Shown piece by piece: positions 34,784 to 43,594 of a stretch of DNA of 60,470 bases. Below the pieces are notes generated by a model. That model had not been told where the DNA came from, made no database searches, and worked only from the letters and a program-made list of their open reading frames with translations. Numbering within the stretch: the first letter of the stretch is position 1; every line of letters starts with the position of its first letter. The position numbers were made by a program, and so were the translations under genes. The stretch is from Bacillus timonensis (GTDB taxonomy: Bacteria; Bacillota; Bacilli; Bacillales; Bacillaceae_L): the NCBI RefSeq assembly GCF_000285535.1, contig NZ_HE610988.1, positions 41,896-102,365 on the forward strand. The letters run 5' to 3'.

Positions 34784-35363
34784 GAGTTTTTATGACCTTC
34801 GTATTTGTCACGATTTTCTGGACAGGAATATCGAACGATTCAACGGGAATTTCATCAATAAGTTGCACAGGAAAAGCCATAGAAAGAGTAACTCCTTTAT
34901 ATTCGGATAAATATCTGTCATAATACCCACCACCATGGCCCAGTCGGTATCCATTTGGAACAAAGCTTAGGCCAGGAACTAATAGGAGATCCAGTTCATT
35001 ATGTAAAACCTCTGTTGTTTGTGCTTCAATTGGTTCTTTTAAGCCATAGTAGACCACTTCTAGTTGTGAAAATGATGTGATTTCACGAAACGTCATTGTT
35101 TTCGTCTTTGAATCACATTTCGGTACAGCGACCTTTTTCTTTACTTCCCATGCTTTTTCAATCAAATACTTTGTGTTGACCTCATATTCGCCTGAAATAG
35201 TAATTCCAATCGTATTTGCATCCTTCCACTCAGATAAAGAAAGAACTTGTTCCGTAATTTGCAATGACCATTTTTCTAGTGTACCTTTATCAATCGAACG
35301 TAAAGTTTCCTTCATCTCTTTTCTCATATCCTGTTTAGTTATCAACTCATTCGCCCCCCTCAT
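34776..35363 (-). CDS. yqgN: 5-formyltetrahydrofolate cyclo-ligase
   Basis: This 195-residue enzyme converts 5-formyl-THF to 5,10-methenyl-THF with ATP. Motifs are KQDMRKEMKETLRSI at the start, VPKCDSKTKTMTF, and the phosphate-binding LGHGGGYYDRYL near residue 145. Length and motifs are complete. It sits after rpmG and overlaps the DUF92 gene. Confidence 0.93.
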   Translation of the reverse strand: MRGANELITKQDMRKEMKETLRSIDKGTLEKWSLQITEQVLSLSEWKDANTIGITISGEYEVNTKYLIEKAWEVKKKVAVPKCDSKTKTMTFREITSFSQLEVVYYGLKEPIEAQTTEVLHNELDLLLVPGLSFVPNGYRLGHGGGYYDRYLSEYKGVTLSMAFPVQLIDEIPVESFDIPVQKIVTNTKVIKTHD

Positions 35364-35382
35364 TGCTAATCATTTATATTAT

Positions 35383-35415
35383 AAAAAAAACAGCAGGAAA
35401 TTGCTTCCTACTGTT
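35383..35415 (-). terminator. Terminator of rpmG
   Basis: AACAGTAGGAA / TTCCTGCTGTT followed by eight T on the minus strand; it touches the rpmG stop codon. Confidence 0.88.
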
Positions 35416-35563
35416 ACTTTGTTTCACGGTGTAGAGTAACCTTTTTAAGTCTTGGACAATATTTCTTAAGCTCAAGACGGTCAGGGTTGTTACGCTTATT
35501 TTTAGTTGTAATATAATTACGATCACCAGTTTCAGTGCAAGCTAAAGTGATTTTAACACGCAT
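35414..35563 (-). CDS. rpmG: 50S ribosomal protein L33, two-cysteine form
   Basis: This 49-residue L33 ([20 protein letters not shown]... ending HRETK) has a strong GGAGGGAATGAAC site. Only Cys 9 and Cys 36 remain; the second Cys of each C-x2-C pair is replaced (TET and PRL). It therefore lacks the complete zinc-binding set of C+ L33 paralogues. It is the only ribosomal gene in the window, at the position of B. subtilis rpmGA. Confidence 0.93.
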   Translation of the reverse strand: MRVKITLACTETGDRNYITTKNKRNNPDRLELKKYCPRLKKVTLHRETK

Positions 35564-35755
35564 GTTCATTCCCTCCAAACATATAAAGCTTTAATCAGAC
35601 TTTCCTATCATACCATTTTACTTCTTAAAATTCCAGTCCTATTTTTTAAAGAAAATAATTTCCAAACATTATACCAAAATATAATTATTCATGTGACATA
35701 ATGTTGTCCATGTTATCAAGTTACGATAAGATAAGTAGTGGAATGGAGTGAAGGT

Positions 35756-36115
35756 ATGGAATACGCAATTATAATTTTATTAGCTCTAGCAGTCCTACTT
35801 CTAATTATATCATTTTATGGTAAGGACCGACTTAAAATGGTACAAGAAGAAATAGATCAACTTTCGCTATCGATGATACAGGAAACGTATCTTTTGAAGA
35901 AAAAAATAAAAGTGCTTGAAGAAGAACTGCTTACAAATGATATCAATTATGAAATGGGACCACCCCAAACGAGTGCCATGTCCTTATCAAATTCTTCAAT
36001 TTTATCCTTATATGATAAAGGCTTTAGCTATGAGGAAATCGGAAGAAAAACAAATGTACCAGTTGAAGAAGTGCGACTTATCTTGGAACAAGCAAAGAAA
36101 ATGGGGCTTATCTAA
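35756..36115 (+). CDS. Membrane-anchored coiled-coil protein with C-terminal HTH-like tail
   Basis: This 119-residue protein starts at ATG 35756 behind GGAGTGAAGG. It has one N-terminal membrane helix (YAIIILLALAVLLLIISFY), a coiled coil (about 27-65) and a C-terminal LYDKGFSYEEIGRKTNVPVEEVRLILEQAKK that looks like a sigma-70 region-4-like helix-turn-helix (DUF6115-like). It overlaps the next start by one base (TAATG). Location before phoU/pst matches the yqzD/yqzC pair of B. subtilis. Function unknown. Confidence 0.75.
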   Translation: MEYAIIILLALAVLLLIISFYGKDRLKMVQEEIDQLSLSMIQETYLLKKKIKVLEEELLTNDINYEMGPPQTSAMSLSNSSILSLYDKGFSYEEIGRKTNVPVEEVRLILEQAKKMGLI

Positions 36116-36618
36116 TGGATAAATATTTATTACGAGGAATTTCAATCGGCATTATCGTTTCAACTATTGTATTTGGGTCGATGTACTATTCCGGTAACGA
36201 AAAGACTCCAATTAACGAAAAACAAGTCGACCAATTTCTTCAGCAAGAAGGCTTTAAAAAGATTTCGATAGAAGAATATAACAAACTTCAAGAAAAACAG
36301 GACAAAGTTCCACCCGTAAAAAAGGAAAATAACCAGCCTAGTCAACCAACTGTACCTCCTAAAGAGGATATAACAGAAAAAACGGAATCACCAAAAGAGG
36401 AAAAACCCCCAAAAATTATATATGTCTTAACGATTGATACGGGGATGTATAGTAGTGAAATTGCGGATGCTCTCGCAAAAGCAAAAATCATAGCAGATGC
36501 AGATGAATTTAATCAATATTTAGTTGAGCATGATTTAAATACAGCCATCCAAATTGGTACATATGAAGTAACAAATGAAATGAGTATTGAGGAAATTGCA
36601 AATATTATCACAAAGTAA
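36115..36618 (+). CDS. Membrane protein with MltG-like LysM subdomain
   Basis: This 167-residue protein has an N-terminal membrane helix (GISIGIIVSTIVFGSMYYS), a Pro/Lys/Glu-rich linker (about 65-100) and a C-terminal domain (VLTIDTGMYSSEIADALAKAKII...IQIGTYEVTNEMSIEEIANII). That domain resembles the LysM-like subdomain of the lytic transglycosylase MltG but without the catalytic domain. It would lie outside the membrane and may bind peptidoglycan. It is translationally coupled to the gene before it. Confidence 0.75.
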   Translation: MDKYLLRGISIGIIVSTIVFGSMYYSGNEKTPINEKQVDQFLQQEGFKKISIEEYNKLQEKQDKVPPVKKENNQPSQPTVPPKEDITEKTESPKEEKPPKIIYVLTIDTGMYSSEIADALAKAKIIADADEFNQYLVEHDLNTAIQIGTYEVTNEMSIEEIANIITK

Positions 36619-36652
36619 AAACTCAAGCCACGCGTAATGGGCTTGAGTTTTT
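36617..36652. terminator. Bidirectional terminator before phoU
   Basis: AAAAACTCAAGCC / GGCTTGAGTTTTT with a ten-base loop between convergent genes. Confidence 0.9.
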
Positions 36653-36654
36653 TC

Positions 36655-37314
36655 TTATGCATTTAAATCAACATTTTTACCTTTTACCATGAAAATGATA
36701 TGTTCAGACATATTTGTTGTATGATCTGCTATCCGTTCGATGTTACGGCAAACAAAGAATAACTGAGAAATTTGATTCATAGAATTTGGTTTACTCGGCA
36801 TTAATTCAAGGAGTTCTTTGATGATTTTACCATATAATTCATCAACCTCGTCGTCTGCTTTGGCCGTTTCAATTGCTAATTCTATATCTTTTTCGATATA
36901 GGCTTTAATTACATTATTTAACATGTTTAAAGCCATATTAGCCATTTTAGGAGTATCCACGATTGGCTTAATTAGTTGGCCGTCTCCGATATGGATAACG
37001 GATTTTGCGATATTAACAGCAAGATCCCCAATTCGTTCAACATCGTTTGAAATTTTTAAACCTGCGATGATAGTACGTAAATCGGATGCTACTGGTTGTT
37101 GTTGAGCAATCAATTGAATGATTAAGTTATTGACTTGTTCTTCAAGTTCATTAATTTTTTGATCCTCTTTGATGATTTGCTCAGCCATTTCGATATTTTG
37201 TTCAGCAAGTGATTGAACTGATTTTTCAACAGCTGTTTTTGAAAGGTTTACCATTTCAACTAGTAATTCTTTTAGACGGTCTAAATCTTTATCCAATGTA
37301 GTGCGTATTGCCAT
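36655..37314 (-). CDS. phoU: Phosphate regulator PhoU
   Basis: This 219-residue two-repeat helical-bundle protein has metal-binding motifs in each PhoU repeat (ISNDVERIGDLAVNIA and VCRNIERIADHTTNMSEHI). PhoU links the Pst transporter to PhoR signalling and tunes phosphate uptake. It is the last gene of pstSCAB-phoU, 25 bp after pstB. B. subtilis lacks phoU at its pst operon, so this arrangement is closer to other bacilli. Confidence 0.93.
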   Translation of the reverse strand: MAIRTTLDKDLDRLKELLVEMVNLSKTAVEKSVQSLAEQNIEMAEQIIKEDQKINELEEQVNNLIIQLIAQQQPVASDLRTIIAGLKISNDVERIGDLAVNIAKSVIHIGDGQLIKPIVDTPKMANMALNMLNNVIKAYIEKDIELAIETAKADDEVDELYGKIIKELLELMPSKPNSMNQISQLFFVCRNIERIADHTTNMSEHIIFMVKGKNVDLNA

Positions 37315-37339
37315 GCTCTACTCCCCCTCTTATTGTTTT

Positions 37340-38146
37340 TTATCCAAAACGTCCTGTGATATAGTCTTCTGTACGCTTATCAGATGGGTTAGAGAACATT
37401 TTATCAGTTTTTGCGTATTCGATGACTTCTCCACTTAGGAAAAATGCTGTTCGATCAGATATTCTTGCTGCTTGTTGCATGTTATGAGTAACGATAATGA
37501 TACTAAAGTTTTTCTTAAGCTCTTGAACAAGTTCCTCAATCTTTAAAGTTGAAATGGGATCAAGTGCAGATGTCGGCTCATCCATTAAAATGACATCAGG
37601 TTCAATGGCCAAACATCTAGCAATACAAATTCTTTGTTGTTGACCACCTGAAAGGCCATATGCATTTTCGTGGAGTCGGTCTTTTACCTCATCCCAAATA
37701 GCTGCCCCACGTAAACTTTTTTCTACTATTTCATCTAATACTTTTTTGTTTCGAATCCCGTGAATACGAGGACCATATGCAATATTGTCATAAATGGATT
37801 TTGGAAATGGATTCGGTTTTTGGAACACCATCCCTACTCGTGTTCTGAGCTCCTCTTCTTTATACGTTTTATCGAAAATGTTCTTTCCTCTATATAAAAT
37901 CTCACCTGAAATACGAACGATTGGAACTAGTTCAACCATCCGATTTAAAGTTTTAATATAGGTTGATTTTCCACATCCTGATGGTCCAATAATAGCTGTT
38001 ACTTCATTTTCATAGATTGGAAAATTAATATTTTTTAAAGCATGGTCTTCCCCATACCATAGATTTAAATCCTTTGTATCGTAGACAATATTTTTATCTG
38101 TTTGATCTATATTTAGGTTGTTTTTCGTTTCGACTTGTAATGTCAT
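37340..38146 (-). CDS. pstB: Phosphate ABC transporter ATPase PstB
   Basis: This 268-residue ATPase has Walker A ([17 protein letters not shown]), signature ([17 protein letters not shown]), Walker B ([14 protein letters not shown]) and the H-loop ([11 protein letters not shown]). It powers high-affinity phosphate import with PstC and PstA. The start follows AGGGGAG. B. subtilis has two pstB genes; only one is present here. Confidence 0.95.
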   Translation of the reverse strand: MTLQVETKNNLNIDQTDKNIVYDTKDLNLWYGEDHALKNINFPIYENEVTAIIGPSGCGKSTYIKTLNRMVELVPIVRISGEILYRGKNIFDKTYKEEELRTRVGMVFQKPNPFPKSIYDNIAYGPRIHGIRNKKVLDEIVEKSLRGAAIWDEVKDRLHENAYGLSGGQQQRICIARCLAIEPDVILMDEPTSALDPISTLKIEELVQELKKNFSIIIVTHNMQQAARISDRTAFFLSGEVIEYAKTDKMFSNPSDKRTEDYITGRFG

Positions 38147-38168
38147 TGTTAGAGTACTCCCCTTTAGA

Positions 38169-39053
38169 TTAGAATCTTCTCTGAAATTTGTTTCGGATTA
38201 TGATTGCAATTGAATTCATTAAAAATAATATGACTAATAGGACAACAATTGTTGCAGCAGCAAGATTTGCATATTCTGCTACAAGTGCTGAATCTAGGGT
38301 CCAATAATAAATTTGCATTGGCAATACAGTGAACTTGTCAAAAATGCTATCAGGAAATGGAATCAATAGTGCCGGTATTCCGATAACAACAAGTGGAGCT
38401 GTTTCTCCAATTGCTCTTGAAAGTGCTAATATAACTCCGGTTAAAATTCCAGGTAATGAAGCAGGTAATACGACATTTTTAATTGTCTGCCACTTCGTAG
38501 CTCCCATTCCGTATGAAGCCTCACGTAAGAATCCGGGAACTGCACGAATAGCCTCTTGACTCGCAACGACCACAATCGGAAGAACTAATAACGACATCGT
38601 AAGTCCACCCGCTAAAACAATATTCCCTAAACCAAGGCCACGAACAAAAACGGTAAGTCCTAAAATACCAAATACAATAGAAGGTACACCCGCAAGGTTT
38701 GAAATATTCGTTTGAATAAAGCGTTGGAGACGTCCTTTTTTTGCATATTCTTCAAGATAGATTGCTGTACCGACTCCAAGAAATAGGGTAATTGGTGCAA
38801 CAACAATCATTAACCAAAGGGTTCCTAGGATTGCACCCATAATCCCAGCGTTTTCAGCGACAGTTGATAATTTACTTGCTAAAAATTGAAGATCTATCCA
38901 CCCAAGACTTTGCGAGATAACACGATAAAAAAGGATTAATAGAATCACTAAACTGAATAAAATTGAAATTAGAAATATGTTTTTTGCTATTTTATTTGTA
39001 AGTAGACGTGTGTTTAATTTTTTTTGCACCTGGGCTGTATTTACATATTTCAT
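38169..39053 (-). CDS. pstA: Phosphate ABC permease PstA
   Basis: This 294-residue permease has six membrane helices and the EAA loop ([22 protein letters not shown]). ATG 39053, directly after AAGGAGGAATATT, is chosen over the upstream frame start at 39095. It is one base past the pstC stop. It contains an intact A8 run near 39015, relevant to the homopolymer lesions elsewhere. Confidence 0.94.
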   Translation of the reverse strand: MKYVNTAQVQKKLNTRLLTNKIAKNIFLISILFSLVILLILFYRVISQSLGWIDLQFLASKLSTVAENAGIMGAILGTLWLMIVVAPITLFLGVGTAIYLEEYAKKGRLQRFIQTNISNLAGVPSIVFGILGLTVFVRGLGLGNIVLAGGLTMSLLVLPIVVVASQEAIRAVPGFLREASYGMGATKWQTIKNVVLPASLPGILTGVILALSRAIGETAPLVVIGIPALLIPFPDSIFDKFTVLPMQIYYWTLDSALVAEYANLAAATIVVLLVILFLMNSIAIIIRNKFQRRF

Positions 39054-39054
39054 T

Positions 39055-39996
39055 TTAATATTCCTCCTTAAACTTGCGAGAAATATATTGTGCAAGTAGG
39101 TTCATAACTAATGTGAATACGAATAGTGTAATAGCTACGGCATATAAACTATAATATAAAGTTGATCCAGCAGGTGCATCACCACTATTAACTTCAACAA
39201 TATAAGAAGTCATTGTTTGCATAGATTGGGTAATATCAAATGTAAAGTTCTTTGAACTTCCACTCGCAATCGTAACAATCATCGTTTCTCCGATTGCCCT
39301 AGAGATACCAAGAACAAAAGAAGCAATAATTCCAGACATTGCAGCAGGAATAACAACCTTCCATGTTACTTCAAGTTTAGTCGAACCTAAGCCAAGTGCG
39401 CCTTCTCTCATGGAATTTGGCACAGAACTCATGGCATCCTCAGAAAGAGATGCAACCATTGGAATAATCATAATTCCCATTACGATACCTGGACTAAGGA
39501 TATTGGTTGGTTCAAGACCAGGAAAAATAGATCGTAAAAGAGGTGTCACGAACGTTAAAGCAAAGAAACCATATACAATCGTCGGAATTCCTGCAAGGAT
39601 TTCAAGAATAGGTTTTAAAATTCTTCTCACTCGGTCTGAAGCATATTCACTTAAATAGATAGCAGCCATCAAACCGACAGGAATTGCGACTAGCATTGCT
39701 ATAGCCGATGAAATAATCGTTCCTGTTAATAGAGGTAATACCCCAAATTCGGCATTATCGCCAAGGGGTTTTAATACGGTACCGCTAAAGAAGTCAAGAA
39801 ACGGTACGCGTTTAAAGAATTCGAATGTTTCAAATAGAAGAGTAAAGACGATACCAATCGTCGTTAAAATAGAAATAATTGCAATTAAGAGCAAGCCTTT
39901 TGGAATGACTTTTTCAATTAATCTGTTAAAACTTTTATTGTTTTTGTTTTGAGCAATCATCTCACGCACATTTAAAGCTTTAGAACCATCCTTCAT
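39055..39996 (-). CDS. pstC: Phosphate ABC permease PstC
   Basis: This 313-residue permease has six helices and the EAA motif (EGALGLGSTKLEVTWKVVIPAA), followed by SRAIGETMIV. It forms the phosphate channel with PstA. The ATG follows GAAGGGAG. It is separated from pstS by a 30-bp perfect palindrome. Confidence 0.94.
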   Translation of the reverse strand: MKDGSKALNVREMIAQNKNNKSFNRLIEKVIPKGLLLIAIISILTTIGIVFTLLFETFEFFKRVPFLDFFSGTVLKPLGDNAEFGVLPLLTGTIISSAIAMLVAIPVGLMAAIYLSEYASDRVRRILKPILEILAGIPTIVYGFFALTFVTPLLRSIFPGLEPTNILSPGIVMGIMIIPMVASLSEDAMSSVPNSMREGALGLGSTKLEVTWKVVIPAAMSGIIASFVLGISRAIGETMIVTIASGSSKNFTFDITQSMQTMTSYIVEVNSGDAPAGSTLYYSLYAVAITLFVFTLVMNLLAQYISRKFKEEY

Positions 39997-40067
39997 GATA
40001 AACTCCCTTCAAACGATGTCATCATTTTTTCAAGACCAAATTTTTATCTATCTATTTTTTTAAGCCT

Positions 40068-40097
40068 GAAGATGAGAGCAAATTTGCTCTCATCTTC
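40068..40097 (-). other. Perfect 30-bp palindrome between pstS and pstC
   Basis: GAAGATGAGAGCAAA is followed immediately by its reverse complement. No T-tract follows on the minus strand, so it is likely an mRNA-stabilising or processing hairpin, or a partial attenuator giving more PstS than PstCAB. Confidence 0.7.
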
Positions 40098-40108
40098 TTA
40101 AAGATTTT

Positions 40109-41092
40109 TTATTTTAAAGCTTCTAATTCTTCAACTGCTTTTTGTAGTTCGTCTTCTGGAAGTGGTGCGAATCCAGTTTCTGATGCTACATCAGCTGCAT
40201 TTTTCATTGTGTAGATTGCATAGTCTAATACTTGTGGCTTTTCTTTTGCCATATTGACATTTAGGTACGTAAATACTGGTCTTGTGAATGGACCGTATTC
40301 GCCATCTTCACTGATTGTATCTAGGTTAGGTTCAACAGCACCATTACCAAAGTCAATCTTTACAATTTTTACTTTATCTGTGTTATTTACTGCATAACCA
40401 TATCCGAAGAATGCAATTGCATTCTTATCTTTTGAAACTAAATCTACTAATGTTGAATATTCTTGTTGAAGATTTGCTTCAGCCACTAAATCTTGTTCTT
40501 CTAAAATATTTTCCCAGAAGAATTCATACGTACCATGGTTTTCGTTAGGACCGTATGTTTTAATTGGCTCATTTGGAAAATCAGAACGAACATCTGACCA
40601 ATTTTTCTTACCAGCACTTGCTAAGAAAATATCAATTACTTCTTGTTGTGTAAGTTCATCTACCCAATCGTTTTCAGGGTTAACAACGAATGTTAAGCCA
40701 TCAAGCGCAACTTTTAACTCTTTCACTTCAATGCCAAGATCCTTAGCAGTAGTTGCTTCCTCGTCTTTAATTTGGCGTGAAGCATCATTAAAGTCTGTTC
40801 CGCCTTCTTCAACTAAAAACTTTTTGAATCCAGCACTTGTTCCAGCGCGACTTACTTCTACTGATACATTTTCTTGTTCATTTAACATATAATTTTCTGC
40901 CATTTTCGACATGAAAGGAAATACTGTTCCAGATCCATCAATCACTACGCTGCCTTCTAATTCTTCAGCACTTGCGTTTTCACTGCCTGTCTCTGTATCA
41001 TTTTCATTCGTATTGCTTTCATTTCCACATGCAGCTAATACTAGCATTGTGATTGTAATCATTGCTAAACTTAAGAACTTCAAGCGTTTCAT
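40109..41092 (-). CDS. pstS: Phosphate-binding lipoprotein PstS
   Basis: This 327-residue solute-binding protein has a lipobox (MLVLAACGNES) and an acidic linker. The phosphate-contact segments VVIDGSGTVFPFM, SRAGTSAGFKKF and DASRQIKDEE carry the usual Ser, Arg and Asp ligands. It captures phosphate outside the membrane for PstCAB. Expression should depend on PhoP, given the Pho box upstream. Confidence 0.95.
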   Translation of the reverse strand: MKRLKFLSLAMITITMLVLAACGNESNTNENDTETGSENASAEELEGSVVIDGSGTVFPFMSKMAENYMLNEQENVSVEVSRAGTSAGFKKFLVEEGGTDFNDASRQIKDEEATTAKDLGIEVKELKVALDGLTFVVNPENDWVDELTQQEVIDIFLASAGKKNWSDVRSDFPNEPIKTYGPNENHGTYEFFWENILEEQDLVAEANLQQEYSTLVDLVSKDKNAIAFFGYGYAVNNTDKVKIVKIDFGNGAVEPNLDTISEDGEYGPFTRPVFTYLNVNMAKEKPQVLDYAIYTMKNAADVASETGFAPLPEDELQKAVEELEALK

Positions 41093-41168
41093 TCCTTAAT
41101 TCCCCCTAAGAGTGAGTTTGTTTTGCTTTGTCTTACATGATTAGAATAATCATATTCTATTAATCTCG

Positions 41169-41196
41169 TATGAATTGAATGTAAAGGTTTTGTAAA
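41169..41196 (-). promoter_or_regulatory. Pho box of the pst operon
   Basis: On the minus strand: TTTACA-5-TTTACA-5-TTCATA, three direct repeats with exact 5-bp spacing, the PhoP-P binding pattern (TTNACA-like), about 80-105 bp upstream of pstS. Confidence 0.85.
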
Positions 41197-41290
41197 TTCG
41201 ATAAAAGTGAAGAATTTTGTCGAATTAATTCTCGTTATTAAACAGAATGGCTGTTTCTCTCATACGTTGTTGCTTTTTACATATAGAAAA

Positions 41291-41316
41291 AAGCCTAACG
41301 AAGTTTCGTTAGGCTT
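41291..41316 (-). terminator. Terminator of pbpA
   Basis: AAGCCTAACGAA / TTCGTTAGGCTT followed by TTTTCT on the minus strand. Confidence 0.9.
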
Positions 41317-41326
41317 TGCTTACTTA

Positions 41327-43453
41327 TTATTCAGTTCCCTGTGCCTCATCCTCATTCGCAGGTGTTTCTTGTTCCTGTTCAGTCGTTTGATCAGGTTGAT
41401 TTTGTGGCTGGGTTGCTCTCTTTTCTTTCAGTTCAAAATATTTGTCTAATATCTCTGCCCCAACTTTTAGGTTCATTGAATGTGAAGTATTTCCGTAATA
41501 TGCGTAAGGTATTACTACAGCAAAAGCTACCTCAGGGTTGTCAAATGGTGCATAACCGACAAGTGTACTATTAACTGCTTCTACACCATTTATGAAGGAT
41601 TGAGCAGAACCTGTTTTTCCTGCTGGATTATATGGTTTCCCTGCAAATGCGCTGCGTGCTGTCCCTCTTGATCCTTGAAAAACTAATTTAAAACCTTGCT
41701 GAACTCTTTCAATATATTTTTTCTCTATATCTAGTTTGTTCATGACGGTTGGTTCAAATGGTTTCTGAATCGGACCTAACTCTTTTTCGTCCATCGTCGG
41801 TTGATGAATTTCTCTGACAATCTTAGGTTGCATTCTATACCCGCCATTTGCAATTGTTGACACATACTGAGCCAATTGTAAAGTTGTATAGGTGTCATAT
41901 TGTCCAATCGCTAAGTCCATTAGAAGACCAGGCGTTAGTTCTGCACCTGGGTATCCTGTCGCTTCCCCTGGTAGGTCAATTCCCGTCTTCACACCTAAAC
42001 CAAACTGACCGAAAGAGTTTCTTACAGTACGAAATGCATCGGTATCAATGGAAATTGGTTGACCATAAACATAATGTCCACCGGCTAATTCAAGGAATAA
42101 CTTAAACATATATACGTTTGAAGACATTTCAAGTGCTTTAAGGTCATTAGTTGGACCTAAGTTTTTCCAAGAACCCTTTGGTGAACCTTTTCCGATTACC
42201 ATTGGTGAATCGTAGTACATAGAACCAATATCAATAACACCAGCATTATAACCCGTTAACATGGTGGCACCCTTGACAGAAGATCCCATTTCAAAGGCTG
42301 CATTCATTGTTCCTAGCGCATAATCCTGGAATCCCATTTTGCCGTCTTTCCCTCTTGTATAGACCTTTCCAGCCATACTTAAAATTTCACCAGTATTGGG
42401 GTTCATCATGACGACAAAGGCGCGGTCCATATATTGTGTGCCTCTCATTTGTTTATGGGCTAGCATCTGCTCTTCAATGATTTTTTCGACCGCCTGTTGA
42501 AGCTCCATATCGATAGTTAAAACAAGGTCACTACCTCTTTGTCCTTCCGAAATCATAATCGTTTCTTGGACAGCATTCCCTTTAATGACATTTTTCACTT
42601 TTGCCTTTTGGCCATGTAAGACAGATTCATATTGCTCCTCTAAATAACTCAATCCTACTCGGTCATTACGGTTGTAGCCACGAGCTAAATAATAATCAAG
42701 TTTTTCGCTTGGAAGTCCTTCATCCGTGTCAGAAATTCTGCCAAGAATTGATTTAAGCGTGAAATCATATTTATAATCACGAATCCAATCGGTTGTCGTG
42801 TTTACACCTGGCAAATGCTCAAGGTTTTCACTCACTACAGCATATTCCTCTGGTGTCACATTCTCATTTTTAACAATTTGAGGAACAAGTGCATAGCCTT
42901 TTGTCATTTCACGAAAAATTGCTGCTACTTCAAGATCCTCTTTTGTGATTTGTTTAAGGTCTTCTTCCGTTATCCGTTCAATTTGGAGTTTATAAATATC
43001 CTTGCTTGATAAATCTCCGTCTTCCATTTTCTTTATTTCCTGTTTTGTTACCTTGGCTTCTGCCGCTTCAGGATACTTTAGCATCCAAAAGTCTTTCAAA
43101 TCACGTTCTGTTACTTTGTCCGTTTTCATTTGAATTAACTTCGCAAGTTCTTTTGCAACTTCTACTACATCTTCCTGCTTTGTTCCTTGAGCACGCGTAT
43201 ATGTAATCGCGTTTAATGCTTTATTATCTACGATGACATTTCCATTTTTGTCGTAAATCTTTCCACGCGGAACAGGAAGATTCACAATTTTATCTTCCGT
43301 TTTGTCTACTTCTTTTTGAAACTTTTCACCATGTACAATTTGAACAACCCCGAGTCGTAGAATGAGAGCTGAAAAAAGTAAAAAGACAGCAAAAAATAAC
43401 ATATTTAGACGAAATGGCACATGTGATTTTTTCTTTTTGATCATGAACACCAA
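41327..43453 (-). CDS. pbpA: Class B penicillin-binding protein (PBP2A type)
   Basis: This 708-residue transpeptidase cross-links peptidoglycan. It has an N-terminal membrane anchor (LNMLFFAVFLLFSALILRLGVV), a dimerisation domain and a C-terminal catalytic domain with SxxK (MGSSVKGA), SxN (MSSNVYMF) and KTG (AGKTGSAQ). The end is a Gln/Glu/Thr-rich tail. TTG, GTG and ATG (43453, 43450, 43444) are possible starts after AAAGGG. B. subtilis pbpA (yqgF) is needed for rod shape and spore outgrowth and is at the same place. Confidence 0.92.
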   Translation of the reverse strand: MVFMIKKKKSHVPFRLNMLFFAVFLLFSALILRLGVVQIVHGEKFQKEVDKTEDKIVNLPVPRGKIYDKNGNVIVDNKALNAITYTRAQGTKQEDVVEVAKELAKLIQMKTDKVTERDLKDFWMLKYPEAAEAKVTKQEIKKMEDGDLSSKDIYKLQIERITEEDLKQITKEDLEVAAIFREMTKGYALVPQIVKNENVTPEEYAVVSENLEHLPGVNTTTDWIRDYKYDFTLKSILGRISDTDEGLPSEKLDYYLARGYNRNDRVGLSYLEEQYESVLHGQKAKVKNVIKGNAVQETIMISEGQRGSDLVLTIDMELQQAVEKIIEEQMLAHKQMRGTQYMDRAFVVMMNPNTGEILSMAGKVYTRGKDGKMGFQDYALGTMNAAFEMGSSVKGATMLTGYNAGVIDIGSMYYDSPMVIGKGSPKGSWKNLGPTNDLKALEMSSNVYMFKLFLELAGGHYVYGQPISIDTDAFRTVRNSFGQFGLGVKTGIDLPGEATGYPGAELTPGLLMDLAIGQYDTYTTLQLAQYVSTIANGGYRMQPKIVREIHQPTMDEKELGPIQKPFEPTVMNKLDIEKKYIERVQQGFKLVFQGSRGTARSAFAGKPYNPAGKTGSAQSFINGVEAVNSTLVGYAPFDNPEVAFAVVIPYAYYGNTSHSMNLKVGAEILDKYFELKEKRATQPQNQPDQTTEQEQETPANEDEAQGTE

Positions 43454-43519
43454 CTACCCTTTATTTTTTTGACCTATTACTACTTTTATCTATTGGCTAA
43501 TTACGTATGAATAAAAAAA

Positions 43520-43538
43520 CACCTAGCCAGGCTAGGTG
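43520..43538 (-). terminator. Terminator of the MFS gene
   Basis: CACCTAG-5-CTAGGTG followed by seven T on the minus strand. Confidence 0.85.
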
Positions 43539-43594
43539 CCTTTACTCTCTATTGTAAAAGAAACTCAAACTTTTTTCCATTATTAAATAATGGG

